Origin: UBA6168 sp041752395
GTDB lineage: Bacteria; Bacteroidota; Bacteroidia; Chitinophagales; Saprospiraceae
Length of the DNA stretch: 64,000 nucleotides
Reading direction: 5' to 3'
Assembly (NCBI GenBank): GCA_041752395.1
Contig: JBGSWN010000063.1
Coordinates: 1 to 64,000 of the forward strand
The notes under the pieces are model-generated. The model saw only the letters and a list, made by a program, of their open reading frames with translations, was not told the DNA's origin and did no database searches. The first letter of the stretch is position 1; each line of letters opens with the position of its first letter. Shown here piece after piece: positions 45,367 through 55,023 of the stretch. The translations under genes were made by a program, and so were the position numbers.

Positions 45367-47760
45367 ATGCCTCGCTTTTTTTTAGTGATTTCCCTCATTT
45401 TTCCAATTTTGGTTTTTGCGCAGCAAAAGGAATGTGTGTTTGTTGATTGGTCAAAACACTATGGTGGTAGCCAGTCGGATGCTGCAAATGATATGCAAAG
45501 AACGCCCGATGGTGGGTTCATTGCGGTAGGTTATTCCCGTTCGCAAGATGAAGATTTGACTGGAAACAAAGGGGCTTCGGATTATTGGGTGGTAAAATTG
45601 GACTCACTTGGCAACTTGCAGTGGCAGCAGAATTATGGTGGATTTGACAACGATGTTGCCACGGCGGTGCAGCTAACGGATGATGGTGGCTACATCGTGG
45701 CAGGTGGCACGGTTTCATTGAGCGGGCAAGTAACTGGAAATCATGGCGCAGAAGATGCTTGGGTGCTACGGCTGGATGCTGCTGGCAATATCGTTTGGAA
45801 AAAGACTTATGGCGGTACGTTAAATGACCGTGCCGAAAGCCTTCACAGCACGAGCGACGGTGGATTCATTCTCTCTGGATATTCTCAATCAGGCGATGGC
45901 GACTTGAATGGAAACTACGGTGAGTTCGATTACTGGGTTTTTAAAATCAATGGAAATGGAGATTTACTGTGGCAAAAGAACCTAGGTGGCAATTTGTCGG
46001 ATTTCGCCTTTGATGCCATTGAAACAACGGATGGCGGTTTCTTGGCAGTTGGTTCTTCGTTTTCAAATGGCGGCCAAGTGGTTGGAAATCAAGGGTTTTA
46101 CGATTATTGGGTAGTAAAACTCAGCCCAACAGGTAATTTAGTTTGGTCACAGGCATTGGGAGGCGTTGGCGAAGAAAGGGCATATGGCGTCGCATTGACC
46201 CAAGGTGGGGTGTTGGTAGTGGGCAATTCCAATTCTTCTGATGGCGACGTACCCGGCAACAACGGTAGCTACGATTTTTGGGTCACCAAAATTTCAGACG
46301 ATGGCACCTTGCTTTGGAGCAAAAACATTGGAGGCAGCAGTGAGGACAGGGCCTTCGGGATTTATGCCAAGGCCGATGGTGGTGCCTTGGTGGCAGGGTT
46401 TTCGGCTTCCTCCAATGTTGATGTTGGCGGAAATTACGGTAGCAAAGACGGTTGGCTCGTCAACATTGACCCAGATGGTCAGATAATTTGGGAAAAAAAC
46501 CTAGGCGGTTCCCTTGACGACCGCCTCGCTGCGGTGCTCGAACTCGACGAAGGCGGTTTTGCTTGTGCCGGATTTTCTACTTCTTCCAATTTTGACCTCG
46601 ATGGAAATTACGGTGAACAAGATTTATGGGTAGTCCGACTTTCGCCGGATTCTCTTGAAATTGACCTTGGTGCCGACACGATTTTATGTGCAGGTCAAGG
46701 TGTTATTCTGGACGCTGAAATGCCCAATGTCACCTACCTCTGGCCAGATGGCTCTACCTTGCCGGTTTTTCTGGTGAGCAGCCCCGGCGATTATTGGGTG
46801 GAAATTGACAAACAAGGCTGCAAGAGCCGTGATACGGTTGCGGTCGAGTACGTCTCGGAAACACCTGTAAACATTGGGAACGACACCATTCTTTGCGAAG
46901 GAGAAACCTTGCTGCTCGACCCCGGTATTGCTGGTGCAGCCGTTTTTTGGAAAAATGGGAGTACCGACCCTACCCTACCTGTAAAGCTTCCGGGGGAATA
47001 CTGGGTAGAAGTCAGCAAGGACGGCTGCGAATATCGGGACACGATTCAAGTGGATTTCACTACCGTTCCATTTGAGCTTGGGGAGGATTTGACGCTTTGC
47101 GAAGGCGAAACGGAAACGCTCGAAATTCCATTGAGCAATGCTACCTTCCTGTGGCAGGATGGTAGCACCAGTTCCGATTTTACCGTGACTGCTCCTGGGT
47201 TGGTTTGGGTAAAAGTGGCCCAAGGTGGCTGCGCTGGAACGGATTCGGTGGTTGTTTTTTACCAAAATGGGCCAATTGATCCGCTCCCAGATTACAGTTT
47301 TATCTGCGAAAATGAGGGTCTGTGGCTGAATGCAAAGTTCGACGGGGCGACTTATCGTTGGCAGGATGGTTCAATTGAGCATAATTTTAAAGCCGTTCGA
47401 CCAGGGAATTACAACGTAGAAATAAAGGTTGGAGATTGTATTTTCGAGGATGAGGTTGAACTGAGGGCCTGCGAACTTTGCCTGTATGTCCCCAATGTTT
47501 TTTCCCCAAATGGCGATGGCATCAACGACGAGTTCCGAGGTTTCCCGGGTTGTGAAATCAGCAATTTTCAGCTTTTCGTTTTCGACCGTTGGGGGGATTT
47601 AGTTTTTCAAACGACCAATCCTGACGAAGGATGGGATGGGGAAATGAAAGCTAAAAAAGCACAACAAGGCGGGTTTGCCTACCGCATTGAATTTGATTAT
47701 TTGAACAACGGCGAGATTCAGCACCAATCCAGACAAGGCAGCGTCAACTTGATGCGATAG
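45367..47760 (+). CDS. Seven-repeat beta-propeller surface protein with type-B T9SS domain
   Basis: 797 aa from the ATG at 45367 (MPRFFLVISLIFPILVFAQ). Residues about 30-440 consist of seven repeats of roughly 58-60 residues, each with a GG-x-x-x-D opening (HYGGSQSD, NYGGFDND, TYGGTLND, NLGGNLSD, ALGGVGEE, NIGGSSED, NLGGSLDD), a DGGF core and a D-x-W-V-x-K ending. Seven units suggest one closed seven-bladed propeller. Next come four Ig/PKD-like modules with paired Cys (TILCAGQGVILDAE, TILCEGETLLLDPG, LTLCEGETETLEIP, SFICENEGLWLNAK), then the gliding-motility-associated C-terminal domain (VPNVFSPNGDGINDEFRGF, LFVFDRWGDLVFQT). The protein should be exported by the T9SS and stay on the surface. 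Confidence 0.88.
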   Translation: MPRFFLVISLIFPILVFAQQKECVFVDWSKHYGGSQSDAANDMQRTPDGGFIAVGYSRSQDEDLTGNKGASDYWVVKLDSLGNLQWQQNYGGFDNDVATAVQLTDDGGYIVAGGTVSLSGQVTGNHGAEDAWVLRLDAAGNIVWKKTYGGTLNDRAESLHSTSDGGFILSGYSQSGDGDLNGNYGEFDYWVFKINGNGDLLWQKNLGGNLSDFAFDAIETTDGGFLAVGSSFSNGGQVVGNQGFYDYWVVKLSPTGNLVWSQALGGVGEERAYGVALTQGGVLVVGNSNSSDGDVPGNNGSYDFWVTKISDDGTLLWSKNIGGSSEDRAFGIYAKADGGALVAGFSASSNVDVGGNYGSKDGWLVNIDPDGQIIWEKNLGGSLDDRLAAVLELDEGGFACAGFSTSSNFDLDGNYGEQDLWVVRLSPDSLEIDLGADTILCAGQGVILDAEMPNVTYLWPDGSTLPVFLVSSPGDYWVEIDKQGCKSRDTVAVEYVSETPVNIGNDTILCEGETLLLDPGIAGAAVFWKNGSTDPTLPVKLPGEYWVEVSKDGCEYRDTIQVDFTTVPFELGEDLTLCEGETETLEIPLSNATFLWQDGSTSSDFTVTAPGLVWVKVAQGGCAGTDSVVVFYQNGPIDPLPDYSFICENEGLWLNAKFDGATYRWQDGSIEHNFKAVRPGNYNVEIKVGDCIFEDEVELRACELCLYVPNVFSPNGDGINDEFRGFPGCEISNFQLFVFDRWGDLVFQTTNPDEGWDGEMKAKKAQQGGFAYRIEFDYLNNGEIQHQSRQGSVNLMR

Positions 47761-47776
47761 GATTTCCATGAAATAG

Positions 47777-47811
47777 AAAAGAGGCATTCGTTTACACAAA
47801 TGCCTCTTTTT
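47777..47811. terminator. Rho-independent terminator shared by the propeller and yceI genes
   Basis: Stem AAAAGAGGCATT / AATGCCTCTTTT with a 10-base loop, between converging genes (stops at 47760 and 47833). T-tracts in both readings make it bidirectional. Confidence 0.8.
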
Positions 47812-47832
47812 CAACTATTTACAAAACTGAAA

Positions 47833-48441
47833 TTAACGAACGGCTGTCAATTTCACTTTCAGGTCAAATTCGTCGTAGATAGTCTTGTCGCCAAGGCCAT
47901 CGAAGAAGCTGCCAGAACCGTAACGGACATCGAAGTCAGTGCGGTCAATTTTGATGTCGCCAGTTGCAACGATTTTACCGCCATCTGCCTCGGTCAGCAA
48001 AGCGTCAAACTTCACTTCTTTGGTAGTGGATTTGATGGTCAGGTTGCCAGTGATTTTGTACTCACCTGGCTTGCCCCTTGGCGCAACTTTGGTGATGACA
48101 AACCTCGATGTAGGGTAGGTAGCAGTTCCAAAAAAGTCATCAGACTTCAAGTGACCTTCCAGCTTTCCAGCCATGTCACCTTGCAGGTCAAGGCATTTCA
48201 AAGAAGTCATGTCAATATCAAAAGAACCTCCTGAAAAGAAACCTTTGTCGTCGTAAGTCAAAGTACCAGATTTGATGTTTACAACACCATTGTGTTGGCC
48301 TGTCACTTTGTGGCCCGTCCATTGAACATTGCTGTTGAGTGTGTCAACTTTAAGGGAAGCGCCCGGCTTCACAGTGAAAGCAAGTCCAGCAAAAGCAATC
48401 ATTGCCAACAAAATGGCAGAAAATGAAGTGAATTTTTTCAT
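47833..48441 (-). CDS. YceI-family periplasmic protein
   Basis: 202 aa. A signal peptide (MKKFTSFSAILLAMIAFAGLA) is followed by the YceI lipocalin-like barrel: LKVDTLNSNVQWTGHKVTGQHNG, GSFDIDMTSLKCLD, GKLEGHLKSDDFFGTATYP, GNLTIKSTTKEVKFDALL and KIDRTDFDVRYGSGSFF. YceI proteins bind long isoprenoid or fatty-acid ligands. A MarR-type gene sits 110 bases upstream on the same strand, so regulation of or co-transcription with yceI is plausible. Confidence 0.9.
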   Translation of the reverse strand: MKKFTSFSAILLAMIAFAGLAFTVKPGASLKVDTLNSNVQWTGHKVTGQHNGVVNIKSGTLTYDDKGFFSGGSFDIDMTSLKCLDLQGDMAGKLEGHLKSDDFFGTATYPTSRFVITKVAPRGKPGEYKITGNLTIKSTTKEVKFDALLTEADGGKIVATGDIKIDRTDFDVRYGSGSFFDGLGDKTIYDEFDLKVKLTAVR

Positions 48442-48551
48442 AAAAAATTAGCTTGTTAAAATGGTGAAAGAATTTCTGTGTTGGTACACACATTTTTAAA
48501 CGCAGTCAAGTTTCAGAATGTTGACTGGATTATCTTAAGAAAGTCTTAAAA

Positions 48552-49004
48552 TCAGCCTCTCATTTTATCCAACAATTCATTTAGTTTCATAACTTCCTCA
48601 TTAGAAAGGCTTTGTGATAAATTATCTGCTAAAGCATTCATTTTTTGAGTTGCGTTTTCAAGCAAAACAAGCCCAACTTCCGTGATTACTACCTCAGCCC
48701 GCCTGCTGTCCTCACTGCATTTTGCTTTTTGCACCAGGTTTTTGGTAATCAATTTATCTACCAACCGAGAGGCATTGGAAGTTTTGTCAATCATCCTTTC
48801 CGTTAGTTCTTTGATGCTTCCCGGCTTTGGGTACATTCCACGAAGGATTCTAAGTATGTTGAACTGATGGCCAGAAATTCCAAAAGCCTTCAATTCTGTC
48901 AAGGATTGGTAGGATAACCAGGAACTCGTGAACAGAATATTCACATGTGCCTTGACATACTCGTTGGCGAAGCTCTTTTGTTTTATTTCGTCTTCTATTC
49001 GCAT
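48552..49004 (-). CDS. MarR-family transcriptional regulator
   Basis: 150 aa. Winged helix with LKAFGISGHQFNILRILRGMYPKPGSIKELTERM (helix-turn-helix), then the recognition helix and wing (KTSNASRLVDKLITKNLVQKAKCSEDSRRAEVVITEVG), and a C-terminal dimerisation helix. A perfect -7 box TACCTTTG is at 49048-49041 on the minus strand, 37 bases before the start. The likely ligand class is small aromatic or oxidative signals, but it is not determined. The probable target is itself and the downstream yceI. Confidence 0.87.
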   Translation of the reverse strand: MRIEDEIKQKSFANEYVKAHVNILFTSSWLSYQSLTELKAFGISGHQFNILRILRGMYPKPGSIKELTERMIDKTSNASRLVDKLITKNLVQKAKCSEDSRRAEVVITEVGLVLLENATQKMNALADNLSQSLSNEEVMKLNELLDKMRG

Positions 49005-49203
49005 AATCAGCTATTTAAAACTGTGAGAAATCCAGTTTTGCAAAGGTAAAACCAACTGTGCTTGGAGCAGCTTTTTTTCTTGATAAATACCTAAAATACT
49101 CAAGATTCAATTATTCTGGTATGAATTTTACAAGCTTCGAAAACGTCAATCCTTTAAATAATTGCTAACCTTGCCCCTTCTTAAATAGGTATTAAAATTC
49201 AAC

Positions 49204-50403
49204 ATGATTTTTTCAAGTCAATCTGTCTTGTTTTGGGTACTTATCTTTATTGTATTCTATGCCTATATTGGGTATGGGATACTGCTTTTTTTGGTGGTAA
49301 AAACGAAACGGATATTTATCAAAAAGACACCGCAAAACTTGCAAAAAAGCAGTGTTCCCAATGTAGTTTTTATCGTAGCTGCCTATAACGAGGAAGATTA
49401 TATCGAAGAAAAAATCAACAACTGCCTCCAATTTGATTACCCCAAAGACAAAATTGAGTTTTGGTTTGTGACAGATGGCTCAACCGACAAGACACCAACA
49501 TTGGTGAAGCAGTTCCCTACCCTACCCGGTCAAGTCGTGAAATTATTTCATAGCCCCGAGCGGCGGGGAAAAATAGCAGCAGTTGAGCGAGTGATGGCCT
49601 TCGTAAAAGCAGAGATTACCATCTTCACAGATGCAAATACTGACGTAAATCCAGAGGCAATTCTCAATATCGTCAAGCATTACTCCAACCCAAAAGTTGG
49701 GGCCGTGGCAGGTGAAAAACGTATCGCCCTAGGGAATACTGGCGATGCGAGCGGTGCTGGAGAGGGTATTTACTGGAAATATGAATCGCTGTTGAAAAAA
49801 TGGGATTCTGAACTTTACTCAGCGATTGGGGCGGCAGGTGAGCTGTTTTCAATCCGAACGGATCAGTACCGACACGTGCCGCAGGACACCCTCATCGAGG
49901 ATTTTGTGATGACGATGGGAATTGCCATGCGAGGCTTCAAGATTGTTTACGAGCCGGATGCCTATGCCGTTGAGTCTTCCAGTGCTTCCATTGCTGAGGA
50001 ATTGAAACGGAAAATCCGCATTGCAGCTGGGGCATTGCAAGCGACTTGGCGACTTCGCAGTTTACTAAACCCCTTTAAGTACGGAATCCTTAGCTTTCAA
50101 TACCTCTCCCATCGAGTTTTGCGCTGGACCTTGGCTCCCTTGGCACTTCCCATCATCTTCTTGTTAAACATTTTCCTTGCCCAAGACGGCCATTTTGTTT
50201 ACAAAACCTTGCTCGTGGGGCAAATCTTCTTCTACACTTTTGCCCTTCTGGGCTATATTTTTGAGCGTAAACAACTGAAAATCAAGGCCTTCTTCGTCCC
50301 CTACTACTTTTGCGTGATGAACTACGCCATGTACCGGGGCTTCTTCCGCCTCATCGGAGGACGGCAATCCGTCGTCTGGGAAAAATCCAAAAGGGCTGCA
50401 TAA
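49204..50403 (+). CDS. Membrane-bound family 2 glycosyltransferase
   Basis: 399 aa. It has one N-terminal helix (FWVLIFIVFYAYIGYGILLFLVV), then a GT-A domain with VVFIVAAYNEEDYIEEKI, FVTDGSTDKTPTLV and the DxD-like IFTDANTDVNPEA. The acceptor region is DTLIEDFVMTMGIAMRGF, followed by the Q/RxxRW-like KRKIRIAAGALQATWRLRSLL. Two to three C-terminal helices complete the layout typical of processive or polyprenyl-linked GT2 enzymes, making an extracellular or capsular polysaccharide plausible. A near-consensus -7 box TAACCTTG (49166-49173) precedes it. It is not in a glycan cluster. Confidence 0.88.
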   Translation: MIFSSQSVLFWVLIFIVFYAYIGYGILLFLVVKTKRIFIKKTPQNLQKSSVPNVVFIVAAYNEEDYIEEKINNCLQFDYPKDKIEFWFVTDGSTDKTPTLVKQFPTLPGQVVKLFHSPERRGKIAAVERVMAFVKAEITIFTDANTDVNPEAILNIVKHYSNPKVGAVAGEKRIALGNTGDASGAGEGIYWKYESLLKKWDSELYSAIGAAGELFSIRTDQYRHVPQDTLIEDFVMTMGIAMRGFKIVYEPDAYAVESSSASIAEELKRKIRIAAGALQATWRLRSLLNPFKYGILSFQYLSHRVLRWTLAPLALPIIFLLNIFLAQDGHFVYKTLLVGQIFFYTFALLGYIFERKQLKIKAFFVPYYFCVMNYAMYRGFFRLIGGRQSVVWEKSKRAA

Positions 50404-50537
50404 CAAAACCCACTTGTCAAGCTAATTCCTCAAAAATTGCTTGCGGCGTAAACAAGTTTATTTCTTAGATTTTAAATTTATTTGTTTGAGGAAATTATAA
50501 ATGAGTAGCCATTTTAAACAATATTGAATCTATTTGT

Positions 50538-50566
50538 TTGAATTTTACAAACATTGCCTACCTTTG
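50538..50566 (+). promoter_or_regulatory. Promoter TTG-N18-TACCTTTG
   Basis: TTTG with TTG at 50538-50540, an 18-base spacer and a perfect TACCTTTG at 50559-50566. The ATG follows at 50602. This is the best-matching promoter in the window. Confidence 0.78.
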
Positions 50567-50601
50567 CCGAAGAAATATTTTTCATAAAACATTGATAGTC
50601 A

Positions 50602-51315
50602 ATGAAAAAACAGGCTTCGCACAGAAAGCACAATTACCCTGATGCAGACCTCCACCAACAGGTGATGGAGCGCCTTCGTTATGCCCACCGTGACCTCGAA
50701 CAATTTGAGCAGTACAATTTCGGCGTTGAGCGGATGAAGAAGCTGAAAGCCCTCGCCGACCGCTTCCGGGACTTGCCCGATGACGACGAATTGGTGGGTG
50801 AGCAAATGATTCTTTCCGAGAAAAAATACAAGTCAAGTGATGACTTACAAGGCGCCATCCGCAGCCTGATGACCAGAGTGGCGCTAAAATTCAACAACCG
50901 CAGTGGCCGCTACCGGAAATACGGCGCAGGCAAATTGGGCGACATGACAGATGCCCAACTGATTTTTTGTGCCCGTCGGGTGGTTCGGGTAGCCCGACAA
51001 CAAATTGACTTTTTGGAAGATGTTGGTGTGAACGAAAAAGTGCTTGGAAGAATCTCTGACGCATGCCAAGCCTTCGAAAATGCGGTAAACCTCCAGCAAG
51101 ACAAGGTTGCCGACCGTGACATCGGCGTGGAACGAAGGGTAGAACTTGGCAACGAATTGTACGATGAATTGGTCGTGCTTTGCAACATCGGCAAGGACAT
51201 TTGGGACAAAAAAGACAATCAGAAGTACGAAAACTTCTGCCTCTACGAAAGCAACAACGACCAGAAGGTAGCCAGAAAAGAAAGGCTGGCAATGGTGGGC
51301 AGCGAGGAAGGATGA
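50602..51315 (+). CDS. Uncharacterised helical protein
   Basis: 237 aa, charged and almost entirely helical (LHQQVMERLRYAHRDLEQFEQYNFGVERMKKLKALADRF; FCARRVVRVARQQIDFLEDVGV; ISDACQAFENAVNLQQDKV). There are no signal peptide, membrane segment or cysteine clusters, so it should be cytosolic. I do not recognise a family. Near-standard expression signals (a perfect promoter 36 bases upstream of the ATG) and a sequence without rare composition argue for a real gene. It is flanked by the GT2 gene and the converging thiolase gene, neither of which explains it. Confidence 0.75.
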   Translation: MKKQASHRKHNYPDADLHQQVMERLRYAHRDLEQFEQYNFGVERMKKLKALADRFRDLPDDDELVGEQMILSEKKYKSSDDLQGAIRSLMTRVALKFNNRSGRYRKYGAGKLGDMTDAQLIFCARRVVRVARQQIDFLEDVGVNEKVLGRISDACQAFENAVNLQQDKVADRDIGVERRVELGNELYDELVVLCNIGKDIWDKKDNQKYENFCLYESNNDQKVARKERLAMVGSEEG

Positions 51316-51350
51316 GTTGGGCGGTACTAGTCCACCCAACTCGTTTCATA

Positions 51351-52526
51351 CTAATTCAATAACTCGTAAATGCCAGCAATGCCCTGGCCACCGCCAACGC
51401 AAGCTGTCACCATTCCATATTTCTGATTGCGACGGCGCATTTCATTGAAAAGCTGCGTGGACAATTTCGCCCCAGTACAGCCAAGTGGGTGGCCCAAAGC
51501 AATGGCCCCACCATTCATGTTCACAATATCAGGGTTCAAATGCGCCTCTTTGATAACCGCCAGCGCCTGCACCGCAAACGCTTCGTTCAATTCAATTTGC
51601 TGAATATCATCCAATTTTAAACCGCCTTGTTTGAGTGCTTTTGGAATCGCTGCACAAGGCCCGATGCCCATGTAAAGCGGCTCCACACCAGCCACCGCAC
51701 AGGAAACCAATCGGGCAATCGGCGTCAAATTCAGTTGTTTCACCAAATCGCCGCTCATGACCAGCACAAACGCAGCGCCATCGGAAGTTTGGGAGGAATT
51801 ACCAGCCGTCACAACACCGCCATTTTTGAAAGCGGGGCGAAGTTTACCCAATCCTTCAACACTAGTATCTGCCCGAACACCCTCATCGGTTTCGACAATG
51901 AAACTGCGCTCCTGGCGCTTGTTGTTTTCAACGAAAACCTCTGGAACCGACACTGGGACAATCTCCGACTTGAACTTTCCTTCGGAAATGGCAGCAGCCG
52001 CTTTCTGGTGTGATTTCACAGAAAACTCATCCGCCATTTCACGGGTAATGCCCCATTTCGCAGCGACGGCCTCTGCTGTGTTGCCCATCCCCGTCACGTA
52101 TTCGGGCGTAGAAATAGCCACTGAGTAACTAGGCGCCAGTTTGTAGCCCGTCATCGGAATCATGCTCATGCTTTCGGTGCCTCCGGCAATGTAGCACTGG
52201 CCCATTCCCGCCCTGATTTTGGCGGTAGCAATGGCAATGGTTTCCAATCCAGAAGCGCAGTAGCGGTTCACGGTCATGCCCGGCACGGAAATGCCCAGCG
52301 CTCGAACCGAAATTTGGCGACCAATTTGCAGGCCCTGCTCACCCTCTGGGTTTGCGCAGCCGACTATCAAATCGTCCACCAAGGCTGGGTCAAGTTCAGG
52401 CGTATTCGCCAGCAAATACTGGATAACTTCTACCGCCAAATCGTCGCTGCGATAGTTGCGAAATCCACCCTTTTTAGCTTTGCCAACGGCAGAACGATAA
52501 GCTTTTACGATATATGCGTCTTGCAT
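51351..52526 (-). CDS. fadA: Acetyl-CoA C-acyltransferase (3-ketoacyl-CoA thiolase)
   Basis: 391 aa, degradative thiolase. The nucleophilic cysteine is in TVNRYCASGLETIAIATAKI, and the active-site His and second Cys are in NGGAIALGHPLGCTGAK and TACVGGGQGIAG near the C terminus. It removes acetyl-CoA in the last step of beta-oxidation. It is transcribed with the multifunctional protein upstream (53-base spacer) as a two-gene fatty-acid degradation operon. The symbol fadA is by function. Confidence 0.93.
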   Translation of the reverse strand: MQDAYIVKAYRSAVGKAKKGGFRNYRSDDLAVEVIQYLLANTPELDPALVDDLIVGCANPEGEQGLQIGRQISVRALGISVPGMTVNRYCASGLETIAIATAKIRAGMGQCYIAGGTESMSMIPMTGYKLAPSYSVAISTPEYVTGMGNTAEAVAAKWGITREMADEFSVKSHQKAAAAISEGKFKSEIVPVSVPEVFVENNKRQERSFIVETDEGVRADTSVEGLGKLRPAFKNGGVVTAGNSSQTSDGAAFVLVMSGDLVKQLNLTPIARLVSCAVAGVEPLYMGIGPCAAIPKALKQGGLKLDDIQQIELNEAFAVQALAVIKEAHLNPDIVNMNGGAIALGHPLGCTGAKLSTQLFNEMRRRNQKYGMVTACVGGGQGIAGIYELLN

Positions 52527-52532
52527 TTTTTT

Positions 52533-52563
52533 AGATTTTTGACTTTAGATAAAAGACATTAGA
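52533..52563. repeat. TCTAATGTC/ATCTAAAGTC words in the fadN-fadA spacer
   Basis: On the minus strand the spacer reads TCTAATGTC, TTTTATCTAAAGTC and AAAAATCTAA in tandem. The same words occur at 55906-56011 between exbB and exbD1. Here only one arm is present, so no hairpin forms. Confidence 0.5.
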
Positions 52564-52579
52564 CCCAAGTGCTAATATC

Positions 52580-54970
52580 CTAGTTTCGTAAAGGTTTGTT
52601 GTTTGTGAGCATGTACTGAATCCGCTCCTGCGTTTTTTGCTCGCCACAAAGACTCATGAATGCCTCCCGTTCCAAATCGAGCAAGTACCGCTCACTCACT
52701 TTTTGCTCGCCTGTAAGGTCGCCGCCACAGAGTACAAAGGCGATTTTCTTCGCAATTTTGATGTCGTGGTCGGAGGCGTAGTTGCCGAGTTTCAGCTCAT
52801 TCGCTGCAACATAAAGCGCCGCCAAGCCAGCACGGCCCATCACGGTAACATCCTGACGTTCAATCGGTTGCACGTAATTATCCGCCAGTTCAAGCACTTT
52901 TTGCCTTGCTTCCGCAATATTGCGCATGGCATTCACGGCCACACTGTCTTTGTTGCGAAGCAAATAACCTTGGTTAAACGCCTCCGGTGCTGAAGTAGCA
53001 ACAGAAGCCAAGGCAATCGTCTTGAATTTTTCAATCAAGGTCGGAATCTGCACATCGCCCTCGAAAAAGGCATCGCTCGCACGGAGCGCTAACTCTTTTG
53101 TGCCGGCGCCACCGGGCAGCAGTCCGACGCCCACTTCCACGAGGCCGATATAACTTTCTGCTGCGCAAACAGCCGCATCACAGTGCATGATGGTCTCACA
53201 AGCCCCACCAAAAACGTAACCTTGCGTTGCTGCCACCACTGGAATACTCGAATAACGACAGCGCATCACCGTATCCTGGAACATTTTCACGGCAAAATTG
53301 AGCTGCTCCCACTCCTGTTCATAGGCCATCATGGCCACCATCATCAGGTTGGCGCCGACAGAGAAGTTTTTGGCATTGTTGCCGAGCACAAGGCCCTTCC
53401 ATTCGCCTTCTTCCGCTATTTTGATGGCGTCGTTGATACCACGAAGCACCCCTTCGCCCATCGTGTTGGCCTTACTTTGATACTCTAAACAAAGTACGCC
53501 TTCGCCAATATCGTGGAGGGTGGCTTCCGGGTTTTGATAGACTGGCTTTTTGTCCCGGTAATTGTCCAAAATCACAAAGCTCTCCGTGCCGGGCACTTCT
53601 TTGTACGACTTGAATTTTATATTGTAATAAAACAGTTTCCCAGCTTCCCTTTTGTAAAAACGCTCATTGCCAGCAGCCAGCATTTCCGTCACCCATGGGG
53701 CGACCGTTTCACCTTGCTTTTCTGCAAAATCCAAGCCTTCCTGAACACCGATGGCATCCCAATATTCAAACGGCCCCAAGTCCCAAGCAAAGCCTGCCCG
53801 GAGCGCATCGTCTATACTATAAAGGTCATTGGCGATTTCGGGGATGCGGTTGGAGACGTAGGCAAAGAGGCCAAGCAATGACCTGCGTACCAGTTCGCCA
53901 CCTTTGTCGTCTGCGTTGAAAACGGCCTTAACCCGCTTGGGCAGGTCGTCTATTTGCTTCGCAACACCGAGGACTGGAAGGTTAGGTTTGGCCGATTTCT
54001 CATACTCCAATGTTTCAAGGTTCAATGCAAGTATGACGGGTTTTCCTTTTTCGTCCTTCTCCCCAGTTTTCTTGTAAAAACCTTGGCCCGTCTTGTTTCC
54101 CAGGAATTTGTTCTCCAATAAAAAGTCAAGGTATTTTGGAATCTCGAAGGCGCCTGCCTGTTCATCGTTTGGGCAATTGTCCTTGATGCCTTGGATTACC
54201 TTGGCCGCTGTATCGTGACCAACGAGGTCGCCAAGCCGGAATGTACCCGTATTTGGGCGGCCAATCGCTGGGCCTGTGAGGGCATCAACCTCCGTAATGC
54301 TCAAGCCGATTTCCGTGGTGAGTTGGTAAATCTTGGCCATGGCATACACCCCCACCCTATTTGCGATAAAAGCCGGTGTGTCCTTCGCCAAAACCGTTTG
54401 CTTTCCGAGGTACACATCGCCGTAGTGCATAAAGAAATCAATAACGTCCCGGCGGGTATCTTTGGTCGGGATGATTTCGAGCAGCCGCATGTAGCGGGGC
54501 GGGTTGAAGAAGTGCGTACCGCAAAAATGTTCCCGAAAATCGTCGCTGCGGCCTTCCAGCATCATGTGGATGGGGATGCCCGACGTGTTGGAAGTGACCA
54601 ATGTGCCTTTTTTGCGAAGCTGGTCCACTTTTTCAAAGACCTGCCGTTTGATGTCGAGGCGCTCCACCACGACTTCGATAACCCAATCGTAGTCCTTTAT
54701 CTTAGGCAAATCATCGTCGAAATTCCCGGTGGTTATTCTTGAAGCGAAGGCAGCATCGTAAAGTGGTGCTGGTTTTGACTTGATGGCGGTAGCCAAAGCG
54801 GTGTTGGCAATGACGTTGCGGCCGGCTTTGTCAGTAGGCTTCAAATCCGCTGCGTTGGGCGGCAAAATATCGAGCAGGAGCACCTGTAGGCCAACATTGG
54901 CAAGGTGGCAGGCAATGCCCGACCCCATGACACCTGAACCAAGCACTGCTACTTTTGTAATTCTTCTCAT
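52580..54970 (-). CDS. FadN-type 3-hydroxyacyl-CoA dehydrogenase / enoyl-CoA hydratase fusion
   Basis: 796 aa. The N-terminal Rossmann domain ITKVAVLGSGVMGSGIACHL binds NAD; then the HAD C-terminal domains with GTHFFNPPRYMRLLEIIPT and TGPAIGRPNTGTFRLGDL. From about residue 480 there is an enoyl-CoA hydratase (crotonase) domain with FSVGANLMMVAM and the oxyanion/catalytic stretch LVEVGVGLLPGGAGTKELA. This HAD-then-ECH order is that of Bacillus FadN, opposite to E. coli FadB. It carries out steps two and three of beta-oxidation. A consensus promoter (55024-55053) precedes it. Confidence 0.93.
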   Translation of the reverse strand: MRRITKVAVLGSGVMGSGIACHLANVGLQVLLLDILPPNAADLKPTDKAGRNVIANTALATAIKSKPAPLYDAAFASRITTGNFDDDLPKIKDYDWVIEVVVERLDIKRQVFEKVDQLRKKGTLVTSNTSGIPIHMMLEGRSDDFREHFCGTHFFNPPRYMRLLEIIPTKDTRRDVIDFFMHYGDVYLGKQTVLAKDTPAFIANRVGVYAMAKIYQLTTEIGLSITEVDALTGPAIGRPNTGTFRLGDLVGHDTAAKVIQGIKDNCPNDEQAGAFEIPKYLDFLLENKFLGNKTGQGFYKKTGEKDEKGKPVILALNLETLEYEKSAKPNLPVLGVAKQIDDLPKRVKAVFNADDKGGELVRRSLLGLFAYVSNRIPEIANDLYSIDDALRAGFAWDLGPFEYWDAIGVQEGLDFAEKQGETVAPWVTEMLAAGNERFYKREAGKLFYYNIKFKSYKEVPGTESFVILDNYRDKKPVYQNPEATLHDIGEGVLCLEYQSKANTMGEGVLRGINDAIKIAEEGEWKGLVLGNNAKNFSVGANLMMVAMMAYEQEWEQLNFAVKMFQDTVMRCRYSSIPVVAATQGYVFGGACETIMHCDAAVCAAESYIGLVEVGVGLLPGGAGTKELALRASDAFFEGDVQIPTLIEKFKTIALASVATSAPEAFNQGYLLRNKDSVAVNAMRNIAEARQKVLELADNYVQPIERQDVTVMGRAGLAALYVAANELKLGNYASDHDIKIAKKIAFVLCGGDLTGEQKVSERYLLDLEREAFMSLCGEQKTQERIQYMLTNNKPLRN

Positions 54971-55023
54971 AATGGAGTGAGATGGTTTGGATTGAAAATT
55001 TAGCGAAAATTCGCTGAGATTTG

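Noticed and set aside
45457..46640. Tandem DNA repeats in the propeller gene
   Set aside because: The repeats are at the protein level (58-60 residues, diverged codons), so they are ordinary domain repeats.
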